From positions 8,649,001 to 8,713,000 of the forward strand of contig JASXTE010000013.1 of the NCBI GenBank assembly GCA_030280995.1: a stretch of 64,000 bases of DNA, read 5' to 3'. The notes under the pieces were generated by a model. It saw nothing but the letters and a program-made list of their open reading frames with translations, searched no databases and was not told where the DNA came from. Positions 21,386 to 36,400 of this stretch are shown here, piece by piece. The position numbers and the translations under genes are program-made. Within the stretch, counting starts at the first letter, position 1. Each line of letters opens with the position of its first letter. This DNA comes from Hemileia vastatrix (taxonomy: Eukaryota > Basidiomycota > Pucciniomycetes > Pucciniales > Zaghouaniaceae).

Positions 21386-24300
21386 AAAAAAAACAATAAA
21401 AAAATGCTAAGATTTTTTCTTTTTATACTTTTTTAACAGAGTAGGGATGATTTGAAATTTCTTTTCCAGGTATCCTTGCATCATTTTCAGATGATTTGTT
21501 CTTATATCTCAATAAATATTCAATACCTCTTTAAGAAGTGATAATTCTATCATTGAGAATTTTATCAATTTCTGAAGTTTCTATGACTTCCTGAGGATTT
21601 TTCTTAGCTCTTCCCCTTCTCTTGGGAGATAAGTCACTGATTGAAGTATAATATTTAAGCAAAGAAATGGGAAAACAGGATGTTTCCTAACATAAGGAGA
21701 ATACAATACAAATTCTACTGCATTATATCCAACCATTCTTTTAACCACCAATGGTTTCACAAAAGGATCTTTTAATTTGCTATTGCCTTGTAAATTTAAA
21801 TGGACAGTAGATATCAACACTTCATCCCCCTTTTCAAATGTGCATTCTTTATGGGATTTATCCCATCTTTTCTTTTCATACTCAAATGCCTTATCAATAC
21901 AGCTTTGAGCATGTTTCTGCATAGCTGTTGCATTTGCATAAAAGATTTTACACCAGGGTGTAGCTCCAACTTAGGTAATTAATTATTGAGAATTTGAGCA
22001 GGAGTATTTGGGAAATATCCTAACCAAAGCTCAAAAGGCTTTTTCTCTGTGACAGAATGAACACTGCTATAATAAGCAAATTTATAACCTGGTAATAGTG
22101 TAACCCAGTCATTAGTAAATCTGTCATTGTCTCTATACTCTAATCCAAAGTCAAAATACCTTCTAATCATATCTTTCAGAGTTTGAATCATTTTTTCATC
22201 TAGACCATCAGTCTGAGGATGGTGAGCTGTAGACAATTTTAACTCACAGCCACAAACATCCATTAAAGATGTCTAAAATTCAGATCTAAATTTTGGCGCT
22301 CTATCAGAGATTATGGCTTTTAGAAATTCAATAATATTAAACATGTAAGACCACCATAAGAAAGCTAATTCTTTTGTGGATAAATCTTTGTTGGTGGGAA
22401 TAAATTTGCACATTTTTGTGAATCTAATCACTATTACCCAACAAGAGTTGTAACTGTCTTTACCTGCTACAGTAAGACCAGTGACAAATTCTTTGTTAAT
22501 TATTTTCCAAGGAGCATCAGGTGATTTAATATGTTTTAACAATCCTGCTCTTTTACCTGTCAGTTTTTTAGATTTTTGACAAGAATCACAAGATTCAACA
22601 TATAATTTAGTGTCTTCAGACATATTATCCCACCAAGTTGTGTTTTTAATTCTGATTAAGGTTTTCTCATGGCTAAAATGTCCTGCTAATATGTCATCAT
22701 GACAAATTTTCAAGATGATTTCTGTCAAGGTACACTTTTGGTCTAGAAGATTTGGTATGAAGTTTTACGAGGATTTTAAGGTTTAAAATGGTTTCTCAAC
22801 AATTTGGTACGTATTTTCTCAATCAAAGATGATTTTTACTAAATGATAAGAGGTAAATTTAAAATATCAATATAAGCTATAGAATAGAATTACATCCTTG
22901 TAAATACTAAAGATATAAAATATACAAGATAAGTGTTATATTGTAGTTGTGATAATAAAGTAAGTTGGTAAAAAGGAATGAATAAAAAACAACCAAAAGA
23001 GAGGCCTTATATAGGCAAAGGAGGGACAAAGCACGGCAATCAAATTCTGAAAACAGTAGTATGAGAGAGAGAGAAAAAGAATATTCCAGAAGGAGTATTT
23101 TCAAATAATAAAGTTGTTTTAAAAAGAAGGCGTCAAAAAAGATGTATTTACAGAGTATGTCAGAAATACATCAGTTTATTTAATATTTACTGTAGAAGTC
23201 AATTCTAAATAAAAAATTTGAATTTTTGTATATATTTAATATTATTTGAATATTAAAATCTTATTTTAATTTAAGATCAATTTTTTAATATAAATCTTTA
23301 TTTCTTCCAACCTGTCAAATGAGCACAGTGTTAGAAAAAAAATATAAGGGACAATTTTATATTTAATTTTAATTATTCATTTAATTTTATCATTCTGTAA
23401 TTAGTCAATTTATTATAAGTAATTTTAATGTAACTAATTTATAATTAAATAATTAAAATGATAAGGTGCGGCTTCATCCAGTAAATAATTAATTATTTCA
23501 CTGGGTAAGTCTAGTAGCCTGGCTGACAATTTCATTCATGGAAGGAGGAATAACAATGACATTGGTCAGTTTTCTCCTGTAATAAATATAATCATCTTCA
23601 ATGGAAAACTTTCCTTTACTCAAAGAATTTTAGAACTTTGGAGGAAGGGTTTTTATCAACGGTTGAGTAGAAGCATTCTTTGGATCATTCAAGATTGTAA
23701 CTAATTTATTTAAATCAGAATCTTTATCATATGAATCCAGAATTAATTGTAATAGTTTCTCTTCCATATCAACAATGTATATTCCATTTATATGTACTGT
23801 ATCATATTCAGGTGCATAAGCTGGATTGGGTACATCATTTGGAAGAGGTAATCTATACAAAATATCTATTTTTGAATGACCATTTCCATCCCTGTGAATA
23901 ATATTCATTCTACCTCTGTATTCTTGAACAGCAAGTTTCCACCTAAACATATGTCTATTTAGTGTTTTAAAGTTCAATGATCTGTAAGCCAGAAACTACA
24001 TGACCTAGGACTTTCAAGGATTGAAACCCAAATTTACACTTTTTCAAAGATATAGTCTTATTAATTTTATCCATTTTATGGAAGACTCTTCCTAAGTGTT
24101 GTATATGTTCATCTAAAGTTTTAGAAAAAACTATGATTTAATCTATATAAACCATTAACCATCCTTCAATTATTTCCTGATGAAATGTGTTATCCATTAC
24201 TTCATGGAATACTGAAGGGGCATTTTTAGGGCGAAAAGTCAATCTAACATATTTTTAAATTCCCATATGGGTTGCAATTAGCAAAATATTTTGGGAAGAT

Positions 24301-26537
24301 TTTTTAACAGGTATTTGATGATAAATTTTATTACCATCCAGACAACTTATGAATTTTGAGCCTTTAAAGGTAGCATGTATAGAGCTAACTCTAGGTAAAG
24401 GGTGAATATCATCCAAAAAATAAGTATTCAAAGCTCTATAATCTCCAAAAAGTCTAGCTTTATCTTTCTCATAGGAGATCAAAACTGGAGAGATGACACA
24501 ATATTTGGGTGTAACATCTACTTTTTCAATAATAATCATACTTAATAAAGTTGAGATATTATCTTCAATATCTCTTCTCTTTGTGGGAGAAGCAGGATAA
24601 AGTTTTTTCTTAAGGATAGGAGGTATTTCATCCAATTTTCAGGATAAAGAAATTTTCATTTCATCTTTAACCAATCCTAACACATGGGAACCATGAGAGA
24701 AAGCCAATGGGAAAGATGTAATTAATGCTACTATTGAATTGTTTTGATCATCAGTCAAATGATCACCAAAGGAAGCTGTATCAATTTCAGACAATAAGAC
24801 ATCCATTTCCTCTGTTTTTCTGCCTTTACATTGGATAAAAGAATGACAAGATTTCAATAAGTGTGCGGAATGCTTTTTATAAGAAGAAATTTTAAATTTT
24901 CTTTTTCCATTCATGCCCAATGTAAAACAGTTTTTTTCAGGATCCACTTTAATTCCAAACATAGTTGAAATGTCATTTCCCATGATAAACCAATTGCTTA
25001 AATTATCATTTTTCATAACAAAAATTTACAAACAGCTCTGACAAAACCATCATTATATTTAAAAAATACTGTGGTCTTGTATTTGCCAATGGGACTTAAA
25101 ACAGAACCATAACCTTTCCATTTTTCAGATTTTATAGGTAATAATTTTCCTTAATAATACTTACCCACAAAAGCCGGTGCTTTCTCAGACACTACATTTC
25201 CTCCAGCACCAGAGTCAAGAATAACTTCAACATTTTTACCATTTATGATAACTGGTGCTCTCAAAGATGATATTAAAATGGAACTGTCAGTAATATCTCT
25301 AATATCTTCAGCATTTTCTACAGAAGATAAGTCAATATCACAATTTTCAGACCAATTATCTAAATATTGAATATTCTTTTCTAAAACTAGAACTTCCTGA
25401 GAAGAATCATGGTCATAAGAGATATTTCTAGCACAATCACTTTAGGAATCATAAAGATCAACTTGAGTATTTTCAGATTCCTCAGTTTGTTCAACAAGAT
25501 GAATTTTCTTGTCACAAATATGTCCTTTCTGTTATGGTTTGTTACATTTAAAATTAGTGTTAGTTTCATATTTCTTTGGTGAAACTGGAGCAGAAGGTCT
25601 ATTAGATTTGTCTGGAAGTTTTGTGAAAGGCTTATGCTGGTCATAATAAGATCTTAAAAGATACTTCCTTGGTTCATATCTAGTATTTAGTAGAACTTCA
25701 TTACAGATATTAATAAAGGAAGAATTCTTTCTTACATTCTCAGTCCTTGCCACAATAAAATCTATTAGTGAATTTGGTAATTTATAGAGAATTTATTCTC
25801 TCCAAATATCATAATCTATTTTAGGATCCATGGCTCTAAAAATTTTTGTAATTTTCATAAGGAAACCCATAGGTTTTTTAGGAGAGGAGGATGCATATCT
25901 AGCAGTCTCATATATTCTCTGCTGGGAAAGTCTGAAATTGGAACCACCAAATTGATTTTCAATTAATTTTTTCCACTATTTCAAAGTATAATGTTGATTG
26001 TCCAATAAGACAGATTCATGCCATATTAAAGCTAAATTGGAAAATAAAGAAATTAATCTAGAGAAAATTTCTTTATCTGGAAATTTATAAGAGTTTTTCA
26101 GATTATAAATTCTCTGAACAAAGTGTTGCCAGTCAGATGAAGAGTCACCATCAAAAGCGGGATACTGATCCATTTTGGGCCATTTTTTCTGGCTACTAGG
26201 ATGTTCCATATTTTGATTAGAATTATTTAATATCAATAATTCTTGAAGTTTATCCAGGTGTGTAGAAATTTTATTATTTACAGAAACAGCTGGTTCATGA
26301 CCATTAAAAAATTTTTTGCTTGAAGCAAAAGATTTACAGACTTATTTTCAGTTTGTTTAATGGCTGAAATATGGGGAAGGATAGAGCTGCTTTGTTCAGG
26401 CTTCATTCCTTTATTTTTATGCAGCTTATGGGCAGCATTTTCATGTACACAAAAATGATTTACAGGTAAGGCTGAAAATTTTTCCTGTAGGTCAGACAAA
26501 TAATTTCTTATCTTTGGAATTTCAGACATATTATCAG
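21386..26537 (-). pseudogene. Element B: degraded beta chromovirus gag-pol
   Basis: From right to left it contains gag from MSEIPKIRNYLSDLQEKFS onwards (26530), the gag core (WPKMDQYPAFDGDSSSDW), protease remnants near 25200, reverse transcriptase from about 24630, the RNase H end, integrase (22270-22730 and 21980-22263) and the chromodomain spacer. A deletion near 23977 joins reverse transcriptase directly to the RNase H end (LNRHMFRWKLAVQEYRGRM), removing the RNase H core. An alpha solo LTR interrupts the integrase zinc finger at 22723-23528. Gag is cut at 26538 by element D. Many stops and frameshifts are present. Non-functional. Confidence 0.88.
22723..23528 (-). repeat. Alpha solo LTR inserted in element B
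   Basis: The 806-bp sequence reads TGTCAGCCAGGCTACTAG at its 5' end and ends ACCTTGACA on the minus strand. It matches the LTRs of A and E. ATTTC flanks it on both sides (22718-22722 and 23529-23533). No internal sequence remains, so it is a solo LTR left by LTR-LTR recombination. It splits the integrase zinc-finger codons of B. Confidence 0.93.
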
Positions 26538-27711
26538 TGGGTCCTCTATAAGAAGGATAATAAAAGGGAATAATGAAGAGGAAGGACAGGAAAAAATAAA
26601 GAAAATGTTTACAAATGTAATAAGAAATAAACAAAATAATGTAGTTATTAAAAAGGAGTACAATGACAATTTCTAAAGAATGTCACAACAGTAGATTTAA
26701 TTTCTATTTAATATATTTATGTTAATAAGCTATATTAAAATGTGACCCAATCAATTCTTATTATTAATAGACTTACTGCAATCTTATTATTATATAAAAT
26801 TTAGATTAGAATTGTAGTACTAATAAAAATAATAATAAATGTATTATATATAAAAAATATGATAAAATTTTGAGTGTAATAATAAATAGATAAAAAAGAG
26901 GAATTACAAGACACTTTTATAAGCAAGGATACATCCTGAGGCGCTTCGAATGTATATACAAAGATGATAGTATGTGAAAAAAAAGACCAAAAGAACTAAA
27001 TTAAAACATACATGTTGAGGGAAAAATGAAACAACAAATTAAACCTGTGAAAAAATTAATTACCCTTCCATATTAAAGATCCAAACAATTATTGAATAAC
27101 TAAATAAGTATGAGGCCATTAGAATTGTGAGAAAAAATATCCTAAACAAGTATTATACTATGATGTAAAGGTTTTAATTTAAAACAACTAGAATTATTTT
27201 CATGCAAAAATTTATATAATCAATTTAGTTCAATTGTAAAGAGAAATTAATTATTTGTTTTAAATACTTTCAGTAACTAATTTAATTGAAACAAATCATT
27301 AATTTAATTGTAACCTATTAAAGTGAGAATTTATTAGTAATATATTCAATATGTATTTTAAATTATTTACTAATTCTATTGACACAATCAAGGGTCAAAA
27401 AAGTGCCCAATATTTATGGATACAATTATATGATGAGTTAAATTTAATATCTAAGTTATATAAAATTAATTTTAATTCCATTATAAGTTAAATATAATTA
27501 AGCTTATAATATTATAATTTATTTAAATATTTTTTAGAAATATTAATTACATGGAAGTGTGCCATGTTTTTATAGAATATAATATTAATTTATGTAATAA
27601 AACTTATTTAATAATAAAATTATTTATTGTAACTACATAGTGTAATTCCCTTACATGATTTCAGTAATTTATTATATAAATTACTGTGCTCCGGAGATAG
27701 ACTGGCTGACA
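26538..27711 (-). repeat. 3' LTR of element D (beta)
   Basis: On the minus strand it starts TGTCAGCCAGTCTATC and ends CTATAGAGGACCCA, about 1174 bp. It sits within the gag reading frame of B, so D inserted into B. The polypurine tract next to it has decayed. The left boundary is set by the resumption of B coding sequence. Confidence 0.75.
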
Positions 27712-30700
27712 GTCCTTCACATTTAAAAAAAAACAATAAAAAAATGCTAAGATTTTTTCCTTCTATACTTTTTTAACAGAGTAGGAAGATTTGAAAATTC
27801 TTTTCCAGGTATCCATGCATCATGTTCAGATGAATTTTTTTTATATCTCAATAAATATTCAATACCTCTTTCAGAAGTGATAATACTATCATTAAGAATT
27901 TTATCAATTTCTGCAGTTTCTGTGACTTCCTCAGGGTTTTTCTTAGGTTTTCCCCTTCTTTTGGGAAATTAGTCACTGTTGGAAGTATAATGTTTAAGCA
28001 AGGAAATGGGGAAAATAGTATGTTTCCTATCATAAGGAGAATACAATACTATTCTACTGCATTATCTCCAACCATTCTTTTAACAACAAATGGTCCTACA
28101 AAAGGATCTTTTAATTTGTTATTGCCTTGTAAATTGAAATGGAAAGTAGATATCAAAACTTCATCCCCCTTTTCAAATGTGCAATCTTTATGGGATTTAT
28201 CACATCTTTTCTTTTCATATTTAAATGCTTTGTCAATACAGTTTTGAGCATGTTTTCTGCATAGCTGTTGCATTTGCATAAAAGATTTTACACCAGGGTG
28301 TAGCTCCAACTTAGGTAATTTATTTTTGAGAATTTGAGTGGGAGTATTTAGGACATAACCTAACCAAAGCTCAAAATGCTTTTTCTCAGTGACAGAATTA
28401 ACAGTACTATTATATGCAAATTCAAGACCAGGCAAAAGAGTGACCCAGTCATGAGTAAATCTGTCATTGTCTTTATATTCTAAACCAAAGGCACAATACC
28501 TTCTAATCATATCTTCCAGAGTTTGAATAATTCTTTCAGCTAGACAACCAGTCTGAGGATGGTGAGCTGTAGAAAATTTTAACTCACAGCCACAAATATC
28601 CAACAAAGAAGGCCAAAATTCAGATGTAAATTTTGGGTCTCTATCAGAGATAATGGCTTTTTGAAATCCAACAATATTAAACATGTAAGACCACCATAAG
28701 AAAGCTAATTCCTTTGTGGATACATCTTTGTGGGTGGGAATAAGCTTGCACATTTTTGTGAATCTTTCCACTATTACTCAACAAGAGTTATAACTGTCTT
28801 TACCTGCTGCAGGAAGACCAGTGACAAAATCCATGTTAATTATTTTCCAAGGAGCATCAGGTGCTTCAATATGTTGTAATAACCCTGCTCTTTTAGCTGT
28901 AAACCTTTTAGATTTTCGGCAGGAATCACAAGATTCAACATATAATTTTGTATGTTCAGACATATTACCCCACCAAGAAGTGTTTTTGATTCTAATCAAT
29001 GTTATTTCAAGATCAAAATGACCAGCTAATATTTCATCATGACAAAGTTTTAGGATAGTTTCTTTCATAGAAGGAGGAATTACAATTACATTAGTAAGCT
29101 TTCTTTTATAATATATATAGCCATCTTCAATAGAAAACTTTCCCTCAATCAAAGCATTTTGATACTTTTCAGGAAGAGTTTTAATCAATGCTTGAATTGA
29201 AGCATTCTTAGGATCATTTAAGATAGTAACTAATTTATTTAAATCAGAATCTTTATCAATGAATCCAGAATTAATTGTAACAACTCTTCTTCCATATCAA
29301 CTATAAATATACCATGGATATGAACAGTATCATCTTCAGGTACATAAGCAGGATTAGAGTCATTATTTGGCTGAGGCAATCTGGACCGCATATCAACATT
29401 GGAATGAACATTTCCAGCCCTATGGATAATTGTCATTCTACCTCTGTAATCTTGAACAGCAAGCTTCCACCTAAACATATGTCTATTTGGTGTTTTTAGG
29501 TTTAATAGGGACTTTACAGCACTACAGTCAGTTACCAATTCAAACTTTTGGTCATCCAGGTAGTAATGAAGCTTCATAAGAGCCCAAACAACTGCTAAGC
29601 ACTCTAATTGAGTGGAACCATATTTCAATTCACTATTTCTCAAGGTTCTTTAAATAGAACAAACTAAAACCTTGAGGATTTATCATTAATGATTTGTTTT
29701 TGGTGAAGGGCAGCACCCAGACCAACAAAGCTATCATCTGTATACAGGACAAAAGGTTTGTTGAAATCTGGAAGAGCCAAGATAGGGGCTGTCATTAAAC
29801 AATATTTTAATGCATCAAAATCCTTTTGAAAGTCATTATTCCAGATAAATGCAACATATTTCCTAGTTAACTTGGTAAGAGACAAGGCTATGACCTGATA
29901 ATTTTTAATATATTGGCTATAATAGCCACACATACCCAAAAAACTTTGGATTTCTCTTACAAAAGTTGGTGCCTTCACATTTTGAATTGCAGCAACTTTG
30001 TTGTGGTCTACACAAATTTGTAGGCCTGAAACAACATGGCCAAGGAGTTTCAAAGATTGAAAGCCAAATTTACATGTTTTCAAGGACAAGGTCATATTTA
30101 TTTCATCCATTTTTTGAAAAACTCTTTTTATGTGAATCATATGCTCATCAAAAGTTTTAGAAAAAACTATAATATCATCAATATACAGCATGAGCCATCC
30201 CTCAATTATTTCCTGATGGAAAGTGTTATCCATGACTTTTTGAAAAACTGAAGGGGCATTTTTAGGGCCAAATGGCATTCTAACATACTTATATATTCCC
30301 ATATGAGTAGCAATAAGTAAAAAATTCTGAGAATCCTTCTCAACTGGGACTTGATGATACCCTTTATTACCATCCAGACAACTAATAAATTTTGCACCTT
30401 GCAAGGTAGTATGTATTGAGTTAATTCTGGGTAAAGGATAAATATCATCAACAGTATAAGTGTTAAATGCCCTGTAATCACCACATAGTCTAGCCTTATT
30501 CTTCTCATATGAAATCAAGACTGGGGAGATGACACAATATTTGGGGGTGAAATCCACTTTCTCAATGATATTCATTTTTAATAATGTGGCAATATTATCT
30601 TCAATATCCTTTCTTTTTGTTGGAGAAGCAGGATATGGTTTTTTCTTAAGACTAGGAGGAATATCACTCAAGTTACAGGATAAAGTAATTTTCATTTCTT

Positions 30701-33408
30701 CCTTAACACTTCCTAAGACATGAGAACCATGAGCAACAGCCATTAGGAAAGAGGTAATTGAGGCAATTATAGAATTCTTTTGTTCATTAGTTAACTGATC
30801 ACCAAAAGAAGCAGTATTTATTTAATTCAATAAAATATCCATTTCCATTGTTGGTCTGCCTTTATACTGAAGCAGTGAGTTACAAGACTTTAACAGATGC
30901 GCAGAAGGTTTTCTTGGGGAGGAAATTTTGAATTTTCTTTTTCCATTCAATCCCAAGGTGAAGCAATTATTAGCTGTGTCCAATTTCACACCAAACATGG
31001 TTAAAATATCATTACCAATAATAAACCAATTGCTTAAATTATCATTTTTCATGACAACAAATTCACAAATAGCCCTGACAAAACCACCATTATATTTGAA
31101 GAAAAGAGAGGTTTTGTATTTGCCCATAGGACACAAGGTAGAAACATACCCTCTCCATTTTTCAGAAGTCATAGGTAACAATTTACTCAAATAATCCTTA
31201 TCTACTGAAGCTAAGGCTCTTTCAGACACTACACTTCCTCCAGAACCAGAGTCAAGAACTACATCAACATTTTTACCATTAATGATAGCAGGTGCCTTCA
31301 AAGTGGATATGGCTATAGAACTGTTAGTAATATCTTTAATTATTTCAGCATCTTCCACTGAAGATAAATCCAATACACATTCTTCAGATATATTATCTAA
31401 ATAATGGACATCCTGTTCCAAAATTAAAACATCTTTAACAGATTCATTGTCATAGGAGATATTACTTTCACAGTCACTAGAAGAATTATTGATATAAATT
31501 TCAGCCTCATCAGTGTCTTCATTTTTTTCAACAAGATAAATTTTTGTGTCAAAAACATGAAACTTTTGCCATGATTTGTTACATTTATAACAAGTATTTG
31601 TTGCATAATTTTTAGGTGCAACTGGGGCAGAGGGTAAACCAGGTTTTTCTCGGGGCTTTGTAGAGGGTTTAGTTTGATCATGATAAGATTTTCCAAGGTA
31701 ATTATTTGGTTCATATCTTTGGTTGAGCAGTACCTAATTACAGATATTAATGAAAGAAGAATGTTTTCTCACATGCTCAGTTCTAGCCACAATTAAATCT
31801 CTAAGAGAATTTGGTAATTTATACAAGATTTTATCTCTCCAAATATCATAATCCATCTTTGAATCAATTGCTCTCAGGATCTTTGTAACTTTCATAAGAA
31901 AAAAAATGGGTTTTTCAACAGAGGAGGATACATATCTAGTATTATCATACAGTCTTTGCTGAGCCAACCTGAATTTTGAACCACCAAACTGATTCTCAAT
32001 CAAGGATCTCCAATCATTCTATGTATAATTGCTGTTATCTAATAGACTAGATTCATACCACATCAAAGCTACATTGAAAGATAAGGTAATTATCTTAGAA
32101 ACAATTTCCTCATCTGGTAGTCTATAAGATCTCTTTAAATTATCAATTCTTTGGATAAAGTGTTGCCAATCAAATGAAGAATCACCATCAAAGGTAGGAT
32201 ATTGGTCCAATTTAGTCCAATTTTTCTGACTACTGGGATGGTCCATCTTTTGGTTTGAATTATTTATCATTTAAAATTCCTGATATCTAGCCAGGTGTTC
32301 AGCAATTTCATTATTTATAGAACCAGCTGGTACATGACCATCACAAGATTTTTTACTAGTAGCAAAAGATTTTACAGACTCATTGTCAGTTTGTTTAATG
32401 GCTGAAATATGGGGAAGAAAAGAACTGCTTTGGTCAGGCCCTTTTCCTTTATTCTTATTCAATTTATTGGAAACATATTCATGCACACCATAATGATTGG
32501 CAGTTAAAGCTGAAAATTTTTCCTGTAGGTCAGACAAAGAATTTATTATCCTTGGAATTTCAGACATCTGGTCATTTATATTTAAAAGGGATATATTATT
32601 TCAGTCCTCAAAAACTGTTTATTTGGTACTCAGTTCTTGGAAATTATTTTTCAGATTTTTCAACTCATTGTGTAGAGACTTAATCTCATTTTTCAATGAA
32701 TAATTCTCTTCAATAAGGGGTTTTAACTCACTCAAAGTTTTATGCAGATGAATATTTTTATCTGAGATAGCTCTATTATCACTTCTTATTTTTTTTTGTT
32801 GGCTAAGAATAATATTCAATTTTTCTTTGATTTTAAAATAAGCTGTATCTTGCACAGAAGAGCTCACTTTACAATGTAAGTGCAAATTATTCAATCTATC
32901 ACTCTCATGTACTAATACATCTCTTATATTTTTGTCTTTTACAACATTGAAATCAAGTTTATCTTTCAATATATCCTCAGAGGGTTTCTCAAGCAAGGTA
33001 TAAACTTCAGGAGAAACAGAATCATTCTTAATTGCAAGAGAATGATTAATTAAAGAGGTAGAGGTTAAATGTTAAGGTTCATCAAATGATAATTTACTTA
33101 TTAAATAATTAGGGCTACTTATTAAAGGAAGTTGTCTCTTTAAGGGTTTAACTGTTCTCTCACCATTATCCATAATGTTACCTGTGGGAGAATATTTTTT
33201 ATTATACATACCAAAATGTTTATCAAACAGATTACTTACCATGGCAAGAGAGGAAATTTCCCCTGTGCCTTCTTTCTTCTGCCTCCCTGATAAGGATGGG
33301 CCTGAGGAGGTTGATGGTAGGTTTGTGTCCTGGATGGGCCAGGATGTTGAGCTACTGGATGCTGAAAATTCTGTTGGTAATGGTTTATCAGGTAATCCCA
33401 TTTCCACA
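27712..33408 (-). pseudogene. Element D: degraded beta chromovirus gag-pol
   Basis: D is nearly collinear with the intact element I. From right to left it has the ORF0/gag leader (33236-33408), the coiled-coil gag segment (32619-32996), the gag core (32019-32270), a zinc-knuckle region near 31560, protease DSGSGG near 31240, reverse transcriptase with LYIDD (near 30180), RNase H (29239-29730) and integrase (28049-29188). At least eight stops or frameshifts break it, for example at 30822, 31734 and 32271. The 5' end is lost at 33408, where it meets element E head to head. No 5' LTR is present. Confidence 0.9.
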
Positions 33409-36400
33409 TATGGAGTTTGATTTATGGAAGGACAGGATCCTCTATAAATTACCAATGTCTCTGAGAGACTTGATAGTCGCTAGGACTGAGTTCTCCAAAG
33501 AACCCTCGTCTTTCATTAATACTTGCAATGAGATACTTCTAAACAATAAGTATGATTCCAGAAGATTCATTCCTAGGATCCCTTTTGAGAAACCCTCCAC
33601 TTACCAACAGAAACCTCTGGAAAAGGTTGGTAAACCTTCTGCCCCTGTTGCACCAAAGAAGTATGCAACAAACACTTGCTTCAAGTGCAACAAGCCTTGG
33701 CAGAAAGGCCATGTTTGTGACAAAAAGATAAATCTTGTAGAACAAACAGAGGAGCATGCTGATGACACAGTGGCACTGGATGATACATCAAGTGATTGTG
33801 CCAGCAATATTTCATATGAATCTCAACAAGAAATCTTGATGCTGATAGAGGATATTCATTATTTAAATACTATTGATATTGATAATAATGCTTTGTCTAC
33901 AGTTGAGGATGCTGAGATCATAAAGAACATTGAGGATAACTCAATTGTTATTGTCCCTCTCAGGGCTCCAGTCTTTATTAATGGAACCAGCATTGAAGTT
34001 GTTCTGGATTCTGAAGCTGGATGAAGTGTAGTTTCTGAAAGAGCACTTGCTTCAGTGGATAAAGACTACAAATCAAAAATGATGCCTATCATTTCTGAAA
34101 ATTGGAGAGGTTATGGCTCTGTTTTGTCCCCCAATTGGTAAATACAAAGCCACAGTGTTTTTTAAATATAACCATGGTTTTGTAAGGGCTATTTGTGATT
34201 TTTTTGTCATGAAAAATGATAATTTGAGCAATTGGTTTATTGTAGGGAATGATATTTTAACCAAGTATGGCATAAAATTGGATCCTTCAAACCAATGTTT
34301 CACAATAGGGATGAATGGGAAGAGAAAATTTAAGATTTCCTCCCCTAAAAAATTATTAAAACCAGAATTGAACACATGTAATTCTGTGGTTCAATATAAA
34401 GAAATATGTACAAAAGAAATGCATGCCCTTATGTCTGAAATTGACAATGCTTCTTTTGGATAACAACTTTTTTGGTTAGGATAAAGATTCCATCATTAAC
34501 TTGATAAAGTCTTTTCCTATGGCTTTTGCTCATGGATCACATGAAATGGGATTAGTTAAAGAGGAAATGAAACTTTCATTGTCTTTCCCATTAACTGATA
34601 TACCACCTAGCTTAAAGAAGAAGCCTTATCCTGCTTCTCCCACAAAGAGAAAAGATATTGAAGACAATATCTCTACCCTTTTAAAAATGAATATTATTGA
34701 AAAGGTAGTTGAAACACCTAACCATTGTGTTATCTCACCTGTCCTAATTTCTTATGAGAAAGATAAAGCCAGTTTATGTGGTGATTATAGAGCACTAAAT
34801 ACTTATACTGCTGATGATATCTACCCTTTACCTAGAATAAGCTCTATACATGCTACCTTACAGGGTGCTAAATATATCAGCTGTTTGGATGATAACAAGG
34901 GATATCACCAGGTACCTGTTGAGAAAAAGTCTCAGAACTTTCTGATGATTGCTACTCATATGGGTATTTATAAGTATATTAGGATGCCATTTGGCCCTAA
35001 AAATGCCCCTTCAGTTTTCCAAAACGTCATGGATAACACATTCCATCAAGAGATAATTGAAGGATGGCTGATGGTTTATATTGATGATATCATTATATTC
35101 TCAAAACCATTTGAGGACCATCTTAACCACCTGTGTAAAGTATTCCAGAAAATGGATGAAATAAATATGACACTTGCTTTGAAGAAATGTAAATTTGGGT
35201 TTCATTCTTTAAAAGTTCTTGGTCATGTTGTTTCAGGCTTACAGATATGTGTTGACCAGAACAAAGTGGCGGCCATACAACAGGTGAAGGCTCCTACTAC
35301 AGTGAAATAGCTCCAAAGTTTTTTGGGAATGTGTGGATACTATAGACAGTATATTAAAAATTACCAAGTCATAGCTTTACCCCTTACCCAATTAACTAGA
35401 AAGAATGTTGCTTTTGTCTGGAGTAGTGAAAGACAAAGAGCCTTTGACACTATGAAACACTGTTTGATGTCAGCACTAATTCTTGCTTTACCTGACTTTC
35501 ATCAACCATTTGTTTTGTACACTGATGCCCGTTTCATTGGTCTTGGTGCTGTCCTCCATCAAAAACAAGTGATAAATGATAAAGTTTCAGAAGTAGTAAT
35601 TTGTTATATTTCAAGAACCTTGAGAAATAGTGAATTGAAATATGGTGCTACTCAATTAGAATGTTTAGCTGTAGTGTGGGCTCTAGAAAAGCTTCATTAT
35701 TACCTAGATGACCAGAAATTTGAACTTGTCACTGACTGAAGTGCAGTTAAATCCCTTTTAAAGTTGAAAACACCCAACAGACATATGTTTAGATGGCAGT
35801 TGGCTGTTCAAGAATACAGAGGGAGAATGACAACTATTCATAGGGCTGGTATTGTTCACTCAAATGTGGATATGTTATCTAGGTTACCTTTACCAAATAA
35901 TGACTCTAATCCTGTGTATGATCCTGAGGATGAAATTATTCATATACATGGGATATATGTGGTTGTTATGGAGGAAGAGCTATTACAGCTTATTTTGGAT
36001 TCATATGATAAAGACACTGACTTGAAAAAGTTATGCACAATATTAAATGATCCAAAGAATGCTTTAATACAAGCATTAATTAAAACCCTTCCACCAAAGT
36101 ACCAAAAAGCTTTGGAAAAAGGTAAATTTTCAATTGATGAAGGATATCTATATTATAGAAGAAAGTTAAGTAATGTTATTGTTACTCCTCCTTCTATGAA
36201 AGAAATCATCTTGAAAATTTGTCATGATTACATATTAGCTGGACATTTTGATCTTGAAAAAACAATGATATGAATTAAGAACACTGCTTGGTGAGTTAAT
36301 ATGTCTGAAGACACTAAAATTATATGTTGAGTCTTGTGATTCTTGCCAAAAATCAAAAAGATTAACTGGTAAAAAAGCAGGATTAATGAAACATATTGAA

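Noticed and set aside
22907..23104. Minus-strand open stretch within the alpha solo LTR
   Set aside because: Pure LTR sequence; the same region is not open in the LTRs of A and E.
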